Assembly (NCBI GenBank): GCA_963752345.1
Contig: CAVVYA010000018.1
Location: forward strand, 1 to 24,271
Origin: CAVVYA01 sp963752345
Lineage (GTDB): Bacteria; Pseudomonadota; Alphaproteobacteria; SMXQ01
DNA length: 24,271 nucleotides
Direction: 5' to 3'
Below the pieces are notes generated by a model. That model ran no database searches, was not told the DNA's origin, and worked only from the letters and a program-made list of their open reading frames with translations. This document shows positions 15,177 through 21,952 of the stretch, in pieces. The translations under genes were made by a program, and so were the position numbers. How positions within the stretch are numbered: position 1 is the first letter of the stretch; the number at the start of each line of letters is the position of its first letter.

Positions 15177-15334
15177 GCGGGCCTCCGCCCGACGGCGCGT
15201 TTCATGCGGGCCTCCGGCCGACGGCGCGCTTCATCCCGCAAACCTTTCAAGCACGCATTTCATGCGGGACTCCCGGCGCCGGCGCGTTTCATGTGGTGTT
15301 CCCTGCGACGGCGCGTTTCACGGTGCGCACGCTT
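15161..15334 (-). repeat. Six-copy, exact 29-bp repeat of a ribosome site plus start codon: five chained minicistrons
   Basis: Units start at 15161, 15190, 15219, 15248, 15277 and 15306. On the minus strand each holds a purine-rich site (GGAGG in the two units nearest the gene) and ATG or GTG followed by AAA CGC GCC-like codons. The five upstream units each encode a 10-residue ORF (MKRAVAGNTT, MKRAGAGSPA, MKCVLERFAG, MKRAVGRRPA, MKRAVGRRPA), and every TGA overlaps the next ATG as ATGA. The sixth start opens the Bbp19-like gene. Confidence 0.9.
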
Positions 15335-15390
15335 TCCTGTAAGCGCCGGCACGGCGACTGCGCGCGCTGACAACTCCGCACGCTCAGCCG

Positions 15391-15486
15391 AAAAAAGCCG
15401 TCACCCCGGGCTTGACCCGGGGTCCATACGATGTCTCGCGCGCCGATCCGTTTCCAATGGGCCCCGGATCAAGTCCGGGGCGACGA
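15391..15486 (-). terminator. REP-like palindrome with T-run downstream of portal gene
   Basis: Two palindromes (CCCCGGGCTTGACCCGGGG at 15403-15421 and CCCCGGATCAAGTCCGGGG at about 15462-15480) form the familiar alphaproteobacterial 'CCCGGACTTGATCCGGG' repeat pair. On the minus strand they end in GTGACGGCTTTTTTC, so the element can act as a terminator after the portal gene. Confidence 0.7.
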
Positions 15487-15554
15487 TCTATTTTGCTTTT
15501 GCCACTGTGCGAGGCCAGCGGGCGATCGCCGATCGAGCGTGCTGGCCACCGCGG

Positions 15555-15601
15555 CTCATGCGGCTGGCTTGGGCTCATGCGGTTGGCTTCGACTTATGCG
15601 G
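15555..15601 (-). repeat. Tandem repeat of the portal gene 3' end (3 copies, 19 bp)
   Basis: On the minus strand CCGCATAAG, CCGCATGAG and CCGCATGAG recur every 19 bp (plus-strand starts 15593, 15574, 15555), each preceded by AARCC-type sequence. The first is the real KPAA-stop of the portal; the other two are copies beyond the stop. Confidence 0.7.
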
Positions 15602-17309
15602 CGGGTTTGCCCGCGTTCAGGCCGATCGCGCCGGCTTGCGTCGCATCCTTCATCGCCTTGCCCAGGCCGGGCGCCGCCTGGGCAAGGGCCGCCATCTGCA
15701 TGGCTTGGCTCTTCTGCTGGCGCAGTTGGGCGACGCGCTTGGGATCGCGCACGGCGCGCGGCGGCAGGCCGTAGGCGTCGGCCAGCAACTGCGCCACCTG
15801 GTCGCCGTCGAAATTGTCGTAGACGTCGGGATTGGCCTGGCCGATCGGCGCGAGCGCCTCGAAGGTGCGCACGATGGCCGCGCCCTCGCTCGCCTTCTGG
15901 GCGCGCGCCAGCGGCGAGACGTACTCGACGCGGATCTCCGGATAGCGTTTCAGGATCTCCGGCGGCGCGGGAAACTTGCCGGCGCGGAACATCAGGGCGA
16001 AGACGCGGTCGATCAGCGGATCGAGAAACTCCGACTGGATGCGGCCCAAATGCGGCCCCATCAGGCGCAGCTTTTCCTCCTGGCGGCCGAGCCATTCGGC
16101 GGCGGTCATGTTGGGCTGCGCCACCATGAGCAGCAGCGAGCCGTAGAACGCCTCCTTGATGGCGGCGCGGCGCTGCTGCTCCATTTCGAGACCGAGGCCG
16201 ATGTTGGCGTTGGTTTCGAGCGGGCGGTAGCGTGGGTTGCCGAGCTTATCGAGTCCGCTATAGATGAAACCGCCCGGCGTGGTGCGCGCGCCGCGCAACC
16301 CGCGCTCGTCGATGGTCAGGATCGGCGGGTCGGCGACCTTCTGGGCGGCAATGATGGTCGTCTTGCTCATGGCGTTGAGCATTTTGATGTCGGGCAGCGC
16401 CAGCATGGCCGGCGAATCGCCGTAGGTGCCGCGCGACGCGGTCGACCAGCGCGCCACCTGGTAGGGAAATTCGAAATAGCCGCTCTCGTGGGTGATGCAG
16501 CGCTTCTCCACATTCACATAGCAGGAGCGGAACGCCTTGCCGCGGCGGTCGAGCAGCTTGCGCGGATTGTAGTCGTCGCGCGGATAAACGGCGTGGATGA
16601 ACTCGAACTTGCGCTCGGGCTCCTTGTCATGGGCCTTGACGATGTTTTCGCCCGCCGCCTCGCCCCACAACCCATAGGCCTGGCGCGCGGTGAACAGGAA
16701 TCGGCGGTAGAGCGTGTCGACCTTCTCGTGGGCGTTCTCCGAAATGTAGCATTCGGCGAGATGGCGGCAGGAGAAGAACAGACCGGAGCCGTCGGGCATC
16801 TCGTCGGTGTAGAACACGCCGGTGCCGAAGCTGACCTGGTCGAGATAGAGCTCCATGGCCTTGGCGTAGAACCGCTGGCCATTGGCGGAAAAGGCGTTGC
16901 GCATGCGGCGCGACGCCTCGTCGAGCCACAGCTTGACGGACTCCTCGCGGTTGAGTTCCTCGACCGGATGAGCGAGGCCGAACCAATTGTTGGCCGAATT
17001 GGTGATCATGCCCCACAGGCCGGCGGCGAGATTGTCCGCCGCCGTGCCCGGCGTGCCGTCGAACACGCGCTGCAGGCGCTTCTCGCCGGGCATGCGCGCG
17101 GTCGTGTTCCACGCGCCGTCGCGCGATGTCGTGTTCCACGCGCCTCCGCGCGATACCGTGAAATCGGCGCGCATCGGCCGCACCAGCTCGGCGATCTCCT
17201 GCCACTGGCTCTCGATCAGGCTGCGCTCCGCCGCCAGGCCCTCCTGGCGCTGGATGATGGTGTCGGCCTCATGCGACGGCGTGCCTTGTCCGGCGTTTTG
17301 CTCGGCCAT
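15594..17309 (-). CDS. Portal / head-tail connector protein (T7-like, Bbp21 type)
   Basis: 571 aa, the usual length of the family. Recognisable segments are SQWQEIAELVRPMRADF, FDGTPGTAADNLAAGLWGMI, NSANNWFGLAHP, YAKAMELYLDQVSFGTGVFY, GKAFRSCYVNVEKRCITHES, YQVARWSTASRGTYGDSPAM, NAMSKTTIIAAQKVADPPIL and LGLEMEQQRRAAIKEAFYGS, with a Gln/Ala-rich C-terminus. The protein forms the dodecameric portal at the head vertex through which DNA is packaged. ATG 17309 follows the stop of the small upstream gene by three bases. A 9-residue unit near residues 53-70 (GAWNTT) is duplicated in frame relative to the rest. Confidence 0.9.
   Translation of the reverse strand: MAEQNAGQGTPSHEADTIIQRQEGLAAERSLIESQWQEIAELVRPMRADFTVSRGGAWNTTSRDGAWNTTARMPGEKRLQRVFDGTPGTAADNLAAGLWGMITNSANNWFGLAHPVEELNREESVKLWLDEASRRMRNAFSANGQRFYAKAMELYLDQVSFGTGVFYTDEMPDGSGLFFSCRHLAECYISENAHEKVDTLYRRFLFTARQAYGLWGEAAGENIVKAHDKEPERKFEFIHAVYPRDDYNPRKLLDRRGKAFRSCYVNVEKRCITHESGYFEFPYQVARWSTASRGTYGDSPAMLALPDIKMLNAMSKTTIIAAQKVADPPILTIDERGLRGARTTPGGFIYSGLDKLGNPRYRPLETNANIGLGLEMEQQRRAAIKEAFYGSLLLMVAQPNMTAAEWLGRQEEKLRLMGPHLGRIQSEFLDPLIDRVFALMFRAGKFPAPPEILKRYPEIRVEYVSPLARAQKASEGAAIVRTFEALAPIGQANPDVYDNFDGDQVAQLLADAYGLPPRAVRDPKRVAQLRQQKSQAMQMAALAQAAPGLGKAMKDATQAGAIGLNAGKPAA
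17101..17154 (-). repeat. In-frame 27-bp tandem duplication inside the portal gene
   Basis: 17101-17127 and 17128-17154 differ at only two or so positions. They encode SRGGAWNTT and SRDGAWNTT near residues 53-70. Confidence 0.85.
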
Positions 17310-17312
17310 GGG

Positions 17313-17510
17313 TCAATACCCCAACAGTTTCTTGTTGCCGACCGTCGCGTCCGATGGATCGCCCGCGCCGCCGGTGAGAATGGTCGAGGCACGGCCGCGC
17401 GCCCGGCGCGCCCGCTCGCGCTCGCGCAGCGCGGCGTCCTGCACCTCGGCGTCGGACAGGCTCGGCGGCGGCGGGGGCGGCGGCGGCGACGGAGAACCGA
17501 AGAAGCACAT
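17313..17510 (-). CDS. Small phage protein with MCFFG start and poly-proline stretch
   Basis: 65 aa: MCFFGSPS, eight or so prolines, then a basic helical region (SLSDAEVQDAALRERERARR). It starts at ATG 17510, with AGGTG upstream; the in-frame GTG at 17519 is less likely. It lies three bases before the portal gene, where a small Cys/Phe-rich head protein commonly sits in such prophages. Function unknown. A second gene with the same start (18585-18752) lies beyond the inserted PEP-CTERM gene. Confidence 0.7.
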   Translation of the reverse strand: MCFFGSPSPPPPPPPPSLSDAEVQDAALRERERARRARGRASTILTGGAGDPSDATVGNKKLLGY

Positions 17511-17556
17511 GGCTATCACCTATCGTTCGGCCGCGCGGCGGCAGGGCAGGGCGGAG

Positions 17557-17640
17557 ATTTCAGGGACCGAACCAGATTGCAGGACGCCCGTTTGGCGGCC
17601 CCCGGCCCGGCATACAGACCGGGCTGCAAGATCCTGAAAT
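17557..17640. repeat. Nested inverted repeats, candidate structured element
   Basis: Three concentric pairings are seen: ATTTCAGG (17557-17564) with CCTGAAAT (17633-17640), TTGCA (17577-17581) with TGCAA (17625-17629), and GCCCGG (17605-17610) with CCGGGC (17619-17624). The strand cannot be decided. On the minus strand it would be a leader of the MCFFG/portal genes, and on the plus strand it lies just upstream of the PEP-CTERM promoter. Confidence 0.45.
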
Positions 17641-17730
17641 TGTTGATGAATTTTACATATGTTACAGGAGCCTTACACTTTGGGCCGGCCACCTGCCCCG
17701 CAACTGGTTGAAATCGTTCACGGCTCCGCT

Positions 17731-17746
17731 TGGCCTGGGTTTTGCA
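17731..17746 (+). promoter_or_regulatory. Sigma-54 (RpoN) promoter of the PEP-CTERM gene
   Basis: TGGCCTGGGTTTTGCA fits TGGCACG-N4-TTGCW well: GG and GC are separated by exactly 10 bases and both TGGC and TTGCA are intact. The predicted start near 17757 lies just before two hairpins and 60 bp before the ATG. Confidence 0.7.
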
Positions 17747-17762
17747 CAAAGAATGAGCAAAG

Positions 17763-17798
17763 CCCCGCACAGGCGGGGTATCGACCCGCACAGGCGGG
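17763..17798 (+). promoter_or_regulatory. Twin hairpins in the PEP-CTERM 5' UTR
   Basis: CCCCGC-ACAG-GCGGGG (17763-17778) and CCCGC-ACAG-GCGGG (17785-17798) are tandem copies with identical ACAG loops. The second ends about five bases before the AGGTGG ribosome site. They could protect the mRNA or control translation through a loop-binding factor. Confidence 0.6.
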
Positions 17799-17816
17799 TA
17801 ACAAAAGGTGGTCACC

Positions 17817-18509
17817 ATGAAGCGTTCCGTCCTATTTCGTCTTTTGACCGGCACGGCCGTCGCGTTCGGCGTTTGCCAGATCGGCCCGGCACAGGCCGGC
17901 ATCGTGACCTACGCCAACATGGCGGCGTTTCTCACCGACACGGGCGCGACCGACGCGCTGGGCGGCGGATACCCGAACCTCGGCGTCAATACGCCGACCG
18001 GCCAGAAGGTCGGCACGGTCACCTTCAAGGCGCCGGCGCCGAGCGCGATCGTCATGGGTACCGCCGGTATTTCCGGCTTTAGCGACTGGTCGACCCTGCT
18101 GCCCGGCACCGATCTCGCCATCAGCGGCCAGGAAGATCTCGATCTCGCGTTCGACACCGACGTCATCGCCGCGGCGATCGCGATTTACCAGCCGGGCGCC
18201 GGCGGCACAGGGAACGATACATGCAATGTCGCGACCTGCCAGGACTCGACCTATACCGTCACGGTGAAGAAGGACGGCAGCGTGATCGGCTCGGTCGTCA
18301 TCACGCCCCCCACGGACTCCCTCGGCGTCATCGCGCTCAAGTCCGACGATCCGTTCGACGAGATCAACATCCGCGAGACCACGGGCGGCATCGATAACGA
18401 GTATTTCGGCGCGGTCTTCACCGCCCAGGTGCCGGAACCCGCAACCGCCCTGCTGCTCGGCGCCGGACTGCTGGGGCTCGGCGCCCTGCGCCGGCGCCGC
18501 CCGCGCTGA
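17817..18509 (+). CDS. PEP-CTERM sorting domain protein
   Basis: 230 aa. A signal peptide (LFRLLTGTAVAFGVCQIGPAQA) precedes a beta-rich extracellular domain (YANMAAFLTDTGATDALGGG, TGQKVGTVTFKAPAP, DLDLAFDTDVIAAAIAIY) with a possible disulphide pair in DTCNVATC. The C-terminus is VPEPATALLLGAGLLGLGAL followed by an Arg cluster, the sorting signal cleaved by exosortase during export of surface and biofilm proteins. ATG 17817 has AGGTGG upstream. The gene is inserted, in opposite orientation, between two small phage genes with the same MCFFG start. Confidence 0.85.
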   Translation: MKRSVLFRLLTGTAVAFGVCQIGPAQAGIVTYANMAAFLTDTGATDALGGGYPNLGVNTPTGQKVGTVTFKAPAPSAIVMGTAGISGFSDWSTLLPGTDLAISGQEDLDLAFDTDVIAAAIAIYQPGAGGTGNDTCNVATCQDSTYTVTVKKDGSVIGSVVITPPTDSLGVIALKSDDPFDEINIRETTGGIDNEYFGAVFTAQVPEPATALLLGAGLLGLGALRRRRPR

Positions 18510-18536
18510 GCTTCGTTCGACACATCCGACGCATCG

Positions 18537-18557
18537 CGGGCGGCCACGGGCCGCCCG
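18537..18557 (+). terminator. Strong hairpin between convergent genes
   Basis: CGGGCGGCC (18537-18545) and GGCCGCCCG (18549-18557) form a perfect 9-bp stem with a 3-nt loop, 28 bp after the PEP-CTERM stop. The following TTCGATTCT is only weakly T-rich, so termination may be inefficient or bidirectional. Confidence 0.6.
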
Positions 18558-18584
18558 TTCGATTCTGGCGCGGCGGTAAATCCG

Positions 18585-18752
18585 CTACTCGCCGAGCAGC
18601 GTCTGCGCGGCCGATTTCGGCAGCACCGGCAGGGGATTGGTCGGCGTCGGCGGCACCAGGCCGAGGACGCGCAGCGGCGTCGGCGACTTCTTCGTGACCG
18701 CGCCGACCGGGTCGATCGCCTTGCTCAATCCGCCGCCACCGAAGAAGCACAT
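18585..18752 (-). CDS. Small phage protein with MCFFG start (second copy)
   Basis: 55 aa: MCFFGGGGLSKAIDPVGAVT, then a Pro-rich segment (LVPPTPTNPLPVLPKS) ending QTLLGE. Its start region (AGGTGATCC-TC-ATGTGCTTCTTCGG) closely matches that of the gene at 17510, but the rest of the protein differs. It is shorter than usual gene-finder limits. The matching starts suggest two related tandem phage genes later separated by the PEP-CTERM insertion. Confidence 0.65.
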   Translation of the reverse strand: MCFFGGGGLSKAIDPVGAVTKKSPTPLRVLGLVPPTPTNPLPVLPKSAAQTLLGE

Positions 18753-18786
18753 GAGGATCACCTATCCGAAACGGGATGATCGGAAA

Positions 18787-18950
18787 GCCGCCAGGCATAT
18801 TGGAAGAACGTCTAGTTGGAAGAGGTCTCGCGGCGCTTTAACGCAGTCGGGTAGCACGAAGCCCAACGATTCGAGCCGTGCGCGGAAATATGAGTGGAGG
18901 ATGGAGCGGCATCGGCATATTGCCACCCGCCACCAGCATGGCCGTCTTTA
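18787..18950 (-). pseudogene. Decayed duplicate of the GNAT-like gene 3' end
   Basis: Plus-strand landmarks match the intact gene at 20880-21045 in the same order: GGCATATTGGAAGAA versus AGCATATTGAAAGAA, AGGTCTCGCG, CGCAGTCGGGTAGCAC versus CGCAGTCGGGCAGCAC, GATTCGAGCC, GGCATCGGC and CATGGC. Several indels and an internal short duplication (TTGGAAGA twice) remove any open frame. It lies on the far side of the P-loop ATPase gene. Confidence 0.8.
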
Positions 18951-19002
18951 TTGATCGCTGTATGCCGAAGGTTGCTAATTCAGACTGAAATCAGCAAAGA
19001 AA

Positions 19003-19048
19003 AGGGCCGGAGTACGGGATTTTAGTCATCCTCGCGAACTCCGGCCCT
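19003..19048 (+). promoter_or_regulatory. 11-bp perfect inverted repeat upstream of the ATPase gene
   Basis: AGGGCCGGAGT (19003-19013) pairs with ACTCCGGCCCT (19038-19048) around a 24-nt loop. A smaller hairpin AGCGG/CCGCT follows (19050-19067). They lie 120 bp before the ATPase start and may be an operator or transcript leader. A terminator function is less likely because no T-run follows. Confidence 0.5.
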
Positions 19049-19170
19049 CAGCGGTCAAACTGCCGCTTATTCAGAAAACGCGCTTTTAGGACCTGCGTTC
19101 CCGGTCGTCAAGGCTTTTCAGTCCCCGTGAACCACTGCAAAATAGCGTTTTACGGGAGGAAAACTAATAA

Positions 19171-20817
19171 ATGACTAATCCGATCATCTACAGGCGCAAT
19201 ATTAATATCGGGGCTGCCGACGCCGAAGCGGATGAATCCTTTCTTAGCCAATGTTTTGTCGATACCGGGGACTTAGGAACCCTGATGTCCTGCGAGAACT
19301 CGCAGTGCATCGTTGTTGGTCGGACCGGCGCTGGAAAAACCGCATTGTTGCGAGAATTGGCACGGAAGGCGGAGCACGCTGTGGAACTTTCGCCAGAGGC
19401 TATGGCGCTTAGCTATATCGCCAACTCCGCAGCGATCTCTTTCTATGAGACCGCAGGACTCCATATGGAGATGTTCTACAAAGCACTTTGGCAACACGTG
19501 CTGGTGATCGAACTTCTTAAACTGAAATACGACGTCCGAAACGAGCGAAGCCAAAGCGATATGTTCTCCCGTTTGTTTGGCCTATTTCGCGATGATCGGA
19601 GCAAAACGCAAGCGATGGAATATGTCCAGCAATATGGGGGCATATTTTGGCGGGAGGCCGCCGAACGGACAAAGGGAATCGTCGATCGTGTCGAAACTGA
19701 AATGCGCGCATTAGCGAAAGTTGACCTAGCGCAAATTGACCTCGGAGCTGAAGGCGCACGGAAACTGAGTCATGAAGAACGAGGTGATGTCGTCAAAATC
19801 GGCGAACGTGCAGTAAGCGATTTGCAATTGGACCAGCTAAACGCGGTTCTGAAGCTGCTTCGTGAAGATGTGTTCGCCGACGACAAGAACCATTATTTTG
19901 TAATCATTGACCGCCTAGACGAAGATTGGGTGAAGGAGCCGCTCCGCTTTAAGCTGATCAGAGCATTGATCGAGGCCGTTCGCAGCCTACGGCAGGTCCC
20001 CAATGTTAAAGTTGTTTTCTCTTTGCGGGATGATCTGCTCTATTCGGTCTTAGAAAAAACGGCGAGCCCGGGATTCCAACGCGAAAAATTCGCATCGCTT
20101 TACCTCCGATTGCGATGGAGTCGGGAGCAGATTATCGACGTTCTCGACCGACGCGTGGGCTTGCTATTCAGACGTCAGTACACCAGAGAGAACGTCATTC
20201 TCGAAAACATCCTGCCGGGCAACCAAATGAACCGGCGCACCATGGTCGATTATCTAATCGAGAGGACATTCCTACGCCCACGAGAAGCAATTATGTTTGT
20301 CAATGAATGTATAGCTCAGGCTGATGGAACATCAAAAATCACGAAACAAGTTATCCTGCAAGCTGAAGGAGTGTATTCGCCTGGCCGGCTAGATGCTCTT
20401 TTCGACGAGTGGGGGCGCGAATATCCGAACCTGCGCCTTTATCTAGAACCCTTACGGCGACAAATCACCCCATTGGAAGTTTCGCAACTGGACGAAGAAC
20501 TTCTTGAAGCAATGTGTATCAAGCTCGCGGACCTGGATTCGGAAACGGAACCACTGATGGAGTATGTGAATAAATTCTATCTCGAGGGTTCGATGGACAG
20601 ACTTTCTTTCATTCGGCACTGGCTGAACGTTCTTTATCGCTTTGGAGCAATCGGTATAAAACCCAACGGGTATTATCCAAGAATGTGGTCGTATGTTCAC
20701 CAACAGACCCTTCCCGTTAACCTACTGGACGATGCATCGTCTATAGAAGTCCACAAAGCGTTCTGGCGGGAACTGGGCGTTCGCGGTCGCCATAACGTCG
20801 ATGAAATCACAGCGTGA
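19171..20817 (+). CDS. P-loop ATPase of the Sll1717-like family
   Basis: 548 aa. The N-terminus (NINIGAADAEADESFLSQCF then VDTGDLGTLM) and Walker A GRTGAGKTAL (about residues 50-59) are characteristic of this STAND-like ATPase group. Walker B is FVIIDRLDEDW (about 241-251), and a downstream Arg motif lies in VVFSLRDDLLYSV. The C-terminal half (about 330-548) is helical with no enzymatic motif visible. Base composition is lower in GC and codon use differs from the phage genes, suggesting separate acquisition. ATG 19171 follows GGAGGAAAACTAATAA. Family members are scattered in genomic islands; a defence role is plausible but not shown here. It is bracketed by an intact GNAT gene and a displaced copy of its 3' end. 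Confidence 0.75.
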   Translation: MTNPIIYRRNINIGAADAEADESFLSQCFVDTGDLGTLMSCENSQCIVVGRTGAGKTALLRELARKAEHAVELSPEAMALSYIANSAAISFYETAGLHMEMFYKALWQHVLVIELLKLKYDVRNERSQSDMFSRLFGLFRDDRSKTQAMEYVQQYGGIFWREAAERTKGIVDRVETEMRALAKVDLAQIDLGAEGARKLSHEERGDVVKIGERAVSDLQLDQLNAVLKLLREDVFADDKNHYFVIIDRLDEDWVKEPLRFKLIRALIEAVRSLRQVPNVKVVFSLRDDLLYSVLEKTASPGFQREKFASLYLRLRWSREQIIDVLDRRVGLLFRRQYTRENVILENILPGNQMNRRTMVDYLIERTFLRPREAIMFVNECIAQADGTSKITKQVILQAEGVYSPGRLDALFDEWGREYPNLRLYLEPLRRQITPLEVSQLDEELLEAMCIKLADLDSETEPLMEYVNKFYLEGSMDRLSFIRHWLNVLYRFGAIGIKPNGYYPRMWSYVHQQTLPVNLLDDASSIEVHKAFWRELGVRGRHNVDEITA

Positions 20818-20857
20818 CCGGGCCTTGGCACTCTTCCGGAAGAACTCAATCGGCCGG

Positions 20858-21337
20858 CTATAAACCGCTCACGTTTGATAAGCGCCAAGCATATTGAAAG
20901 AAGGTCTCGCGACCCTTGCCGCAGTCGGGCAGCACAGCCTCGCGCACGAAGCCGAGGGATTCGAGCCAGCGGTGCGCGGTCGTATGCGTGGCGACCGACC
21001 GGCATTCGGCGCGGTGGCCGCCCGCCGCCAACATGGCGGGCTTCAGCACCAGCAAGCCCCAGCGCGTCAAACCGCGCGCCACCAGGGGCCATTGGTCAGT
21101 GGCGAACATGCCGACCTGGTAGGCGCCGGGGTGGATCTCCGCCGCGCTCACCACGGCGGCAGGAACGCCCTCGTCGGTCGCTGCGACGGCGCCGAAACGC
21201 GACAGCGCGACCACGCGGTTGGCCAACTCGGCGGCGTCATAGCGCACCATGCAGGCGTCGATTTCCGTGCGGTCCAACTCGCGGATATAGAGCGCCACAT
21301 GAAGCACGGAGCGCCAGTCGAGCGGCAGGATGACCAT
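20858..21337 (-). CDS. GNAT-fold phage protein (T7 gp13-like, DUF2833 type)
   Basis: 159 aa. Seen are a helical N-terminus (MVRYDAAELANRVVALSRFG), a core VPAAVVSAAEIHPGAYQVGM then FATDQWPLVARGLTRW, and a C-terminal SVATHTTAHRWLESLGFVRE with FFQYAWRLS. The order matches the acetyltransferase-like fold of small virion-associated proteins in T7-like phages that sit between terminase and portal. Catalysis is unproven for the family. It lies downstream of the terminase on the same strand. The 3' end is duplicated as a decayed fragment at 18787-18950. Confidence 0.75.
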   Translation of the reverse strand: MVILPLDWRSVLHVALYIRELDRTEIDACMVRYDAAELANRVVALSRFGAVAATDEGVPAAVVSAAEIHPGAYQVGMFATDQWPLVARGLTRWGLLVLKPAMLAAGGHRAECRSVATHTTAHRWLESLGFVREAVLPDCGKGRETFFQYAWRLSNVSGL

Positions 21338-21363
21338 GATTTCGATCGCCCTGCGCTCGCCAC

Positions 21364-21879
21364 AAAAAAGCTGTCACCCCGTGACATACCAATCTGCGCG
21401 CTGGTAGGCTCGCCCAATAACTGGGGAGGGGGCAATGTACAATTACTGCATTACGTTCCGGATCGCCGATCGCACCGTTAATGGTCAATCGTATGACCAA
21501 CGACGCCAAAAATTAATAGATAACGTCCGGAGAAAAGACTTCGGGTATTGGGAGGAAACCACGTCGTTCTTCTTGGTGGAGTCCAACCTGGATACCAATG
21601 CTCTTGCCAAGCAGGCGTGTAGTGGGTTGAGCGCCGAGCATGACATGGTTGTTGTGTTCGACCCCTCGGACATGTCCGCGTGTTATTTTGGCGCGGTCAA
21701 ATATTTGGATGTCCTACAAGGGTTCTTCCCGAAATTGAAAAAGGCTCCATGAACGTCCACAGGAACGTCAAGCAACGCGTGAGGCGCATCACGAGCTGGA
21801 GCCGCAGCAATTTTAGCGACATGGGCTCTGCCTGACGAGGCCAAGCGGTTGACCTATGGGGCAAGTCCGGGGTGACGAC
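21364..21879. repeat. Split REP-like palindrome flanking a small plus-strand ORF
   Basis: The left part AAAAAAGCTGTCACCCCG (21364-21381) matches the outer arm of the element at 15391-15486 (AAAAAAGCCGTCACCCCG). The right part (CAAGTCCGGGGTGACGAC, 21862-21879) matches the opposite arm. The 473 bp between them contain the ORF at 21435-21752 and no palindrome centre. Confidence 0.5.
21435..21752 (+). CDS. Small protein resembling the SinR/Cas2-like fold family
   Basis: 105 aa. MYNYCITFRIADRTVNGQSY, then DFGYWEETTSFFLVESNLDT and HDMVVVFDPSDMSACYFG. The order (beta strand, YDxRR..L, 'W.eTTSF.l', 'D.lvV.d') resembles small ferredoxin-fold proteins annotated SinR-like, related in fold to Cas2 and VapD. 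I cannot confirm this without a structure or profile search. GGGGAGGGGG precedes ATG 21435. GC content is lower than its neighbours and it is on the opposite strand to the phage genes, so it is probably acquired cargo. Confidence 0.55.
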   Translation: MYNYCITFRIADRTVNGQSYDQRRQKLIDNVRRKDFGYWEETTSFFLVESNLDTNALAKQACSGLSAEHDMVVVFDPSDMSACYFGAVKYLDVLQGFFPKLKKAP

Positions 21880-21952
21880 CTTTTGGACGAACATGGCGTG
21901 TCCCTGAGCGGCCGGCGGTCGGCGAGAACTCTTGTGCTCCGTCCCGCCCCCC

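Noticed and set aside
15161..15334. CRISPR-like array because of the regular 29-bp period
   Set aside because: The repeats are contiguous with no spacers, and they coincide with ribosome sites and start codons.
17557..17640. Possible tRNA because of a GGTTCG-like T-arm sequence on the minus strand
   Set aside because: No acceptor, D-arm or anticodon stem of the right size can be drawn, and the pairings are concentric rather than cloverleaf.
14730..17711. 993-codon plus-strand open frame
   Set aside because: It is antisense to the portal, Bbp19-like and scaffold genes, is Arg/Ala/Gly-rich with no domain, and results from high GC suppressing stop codons.
19003..19067. Rho-independent terminator before the ATPase gene
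   Set aside because: The loop is 24 nt and no T-run follows on either strand; an operator or leader is more likely.
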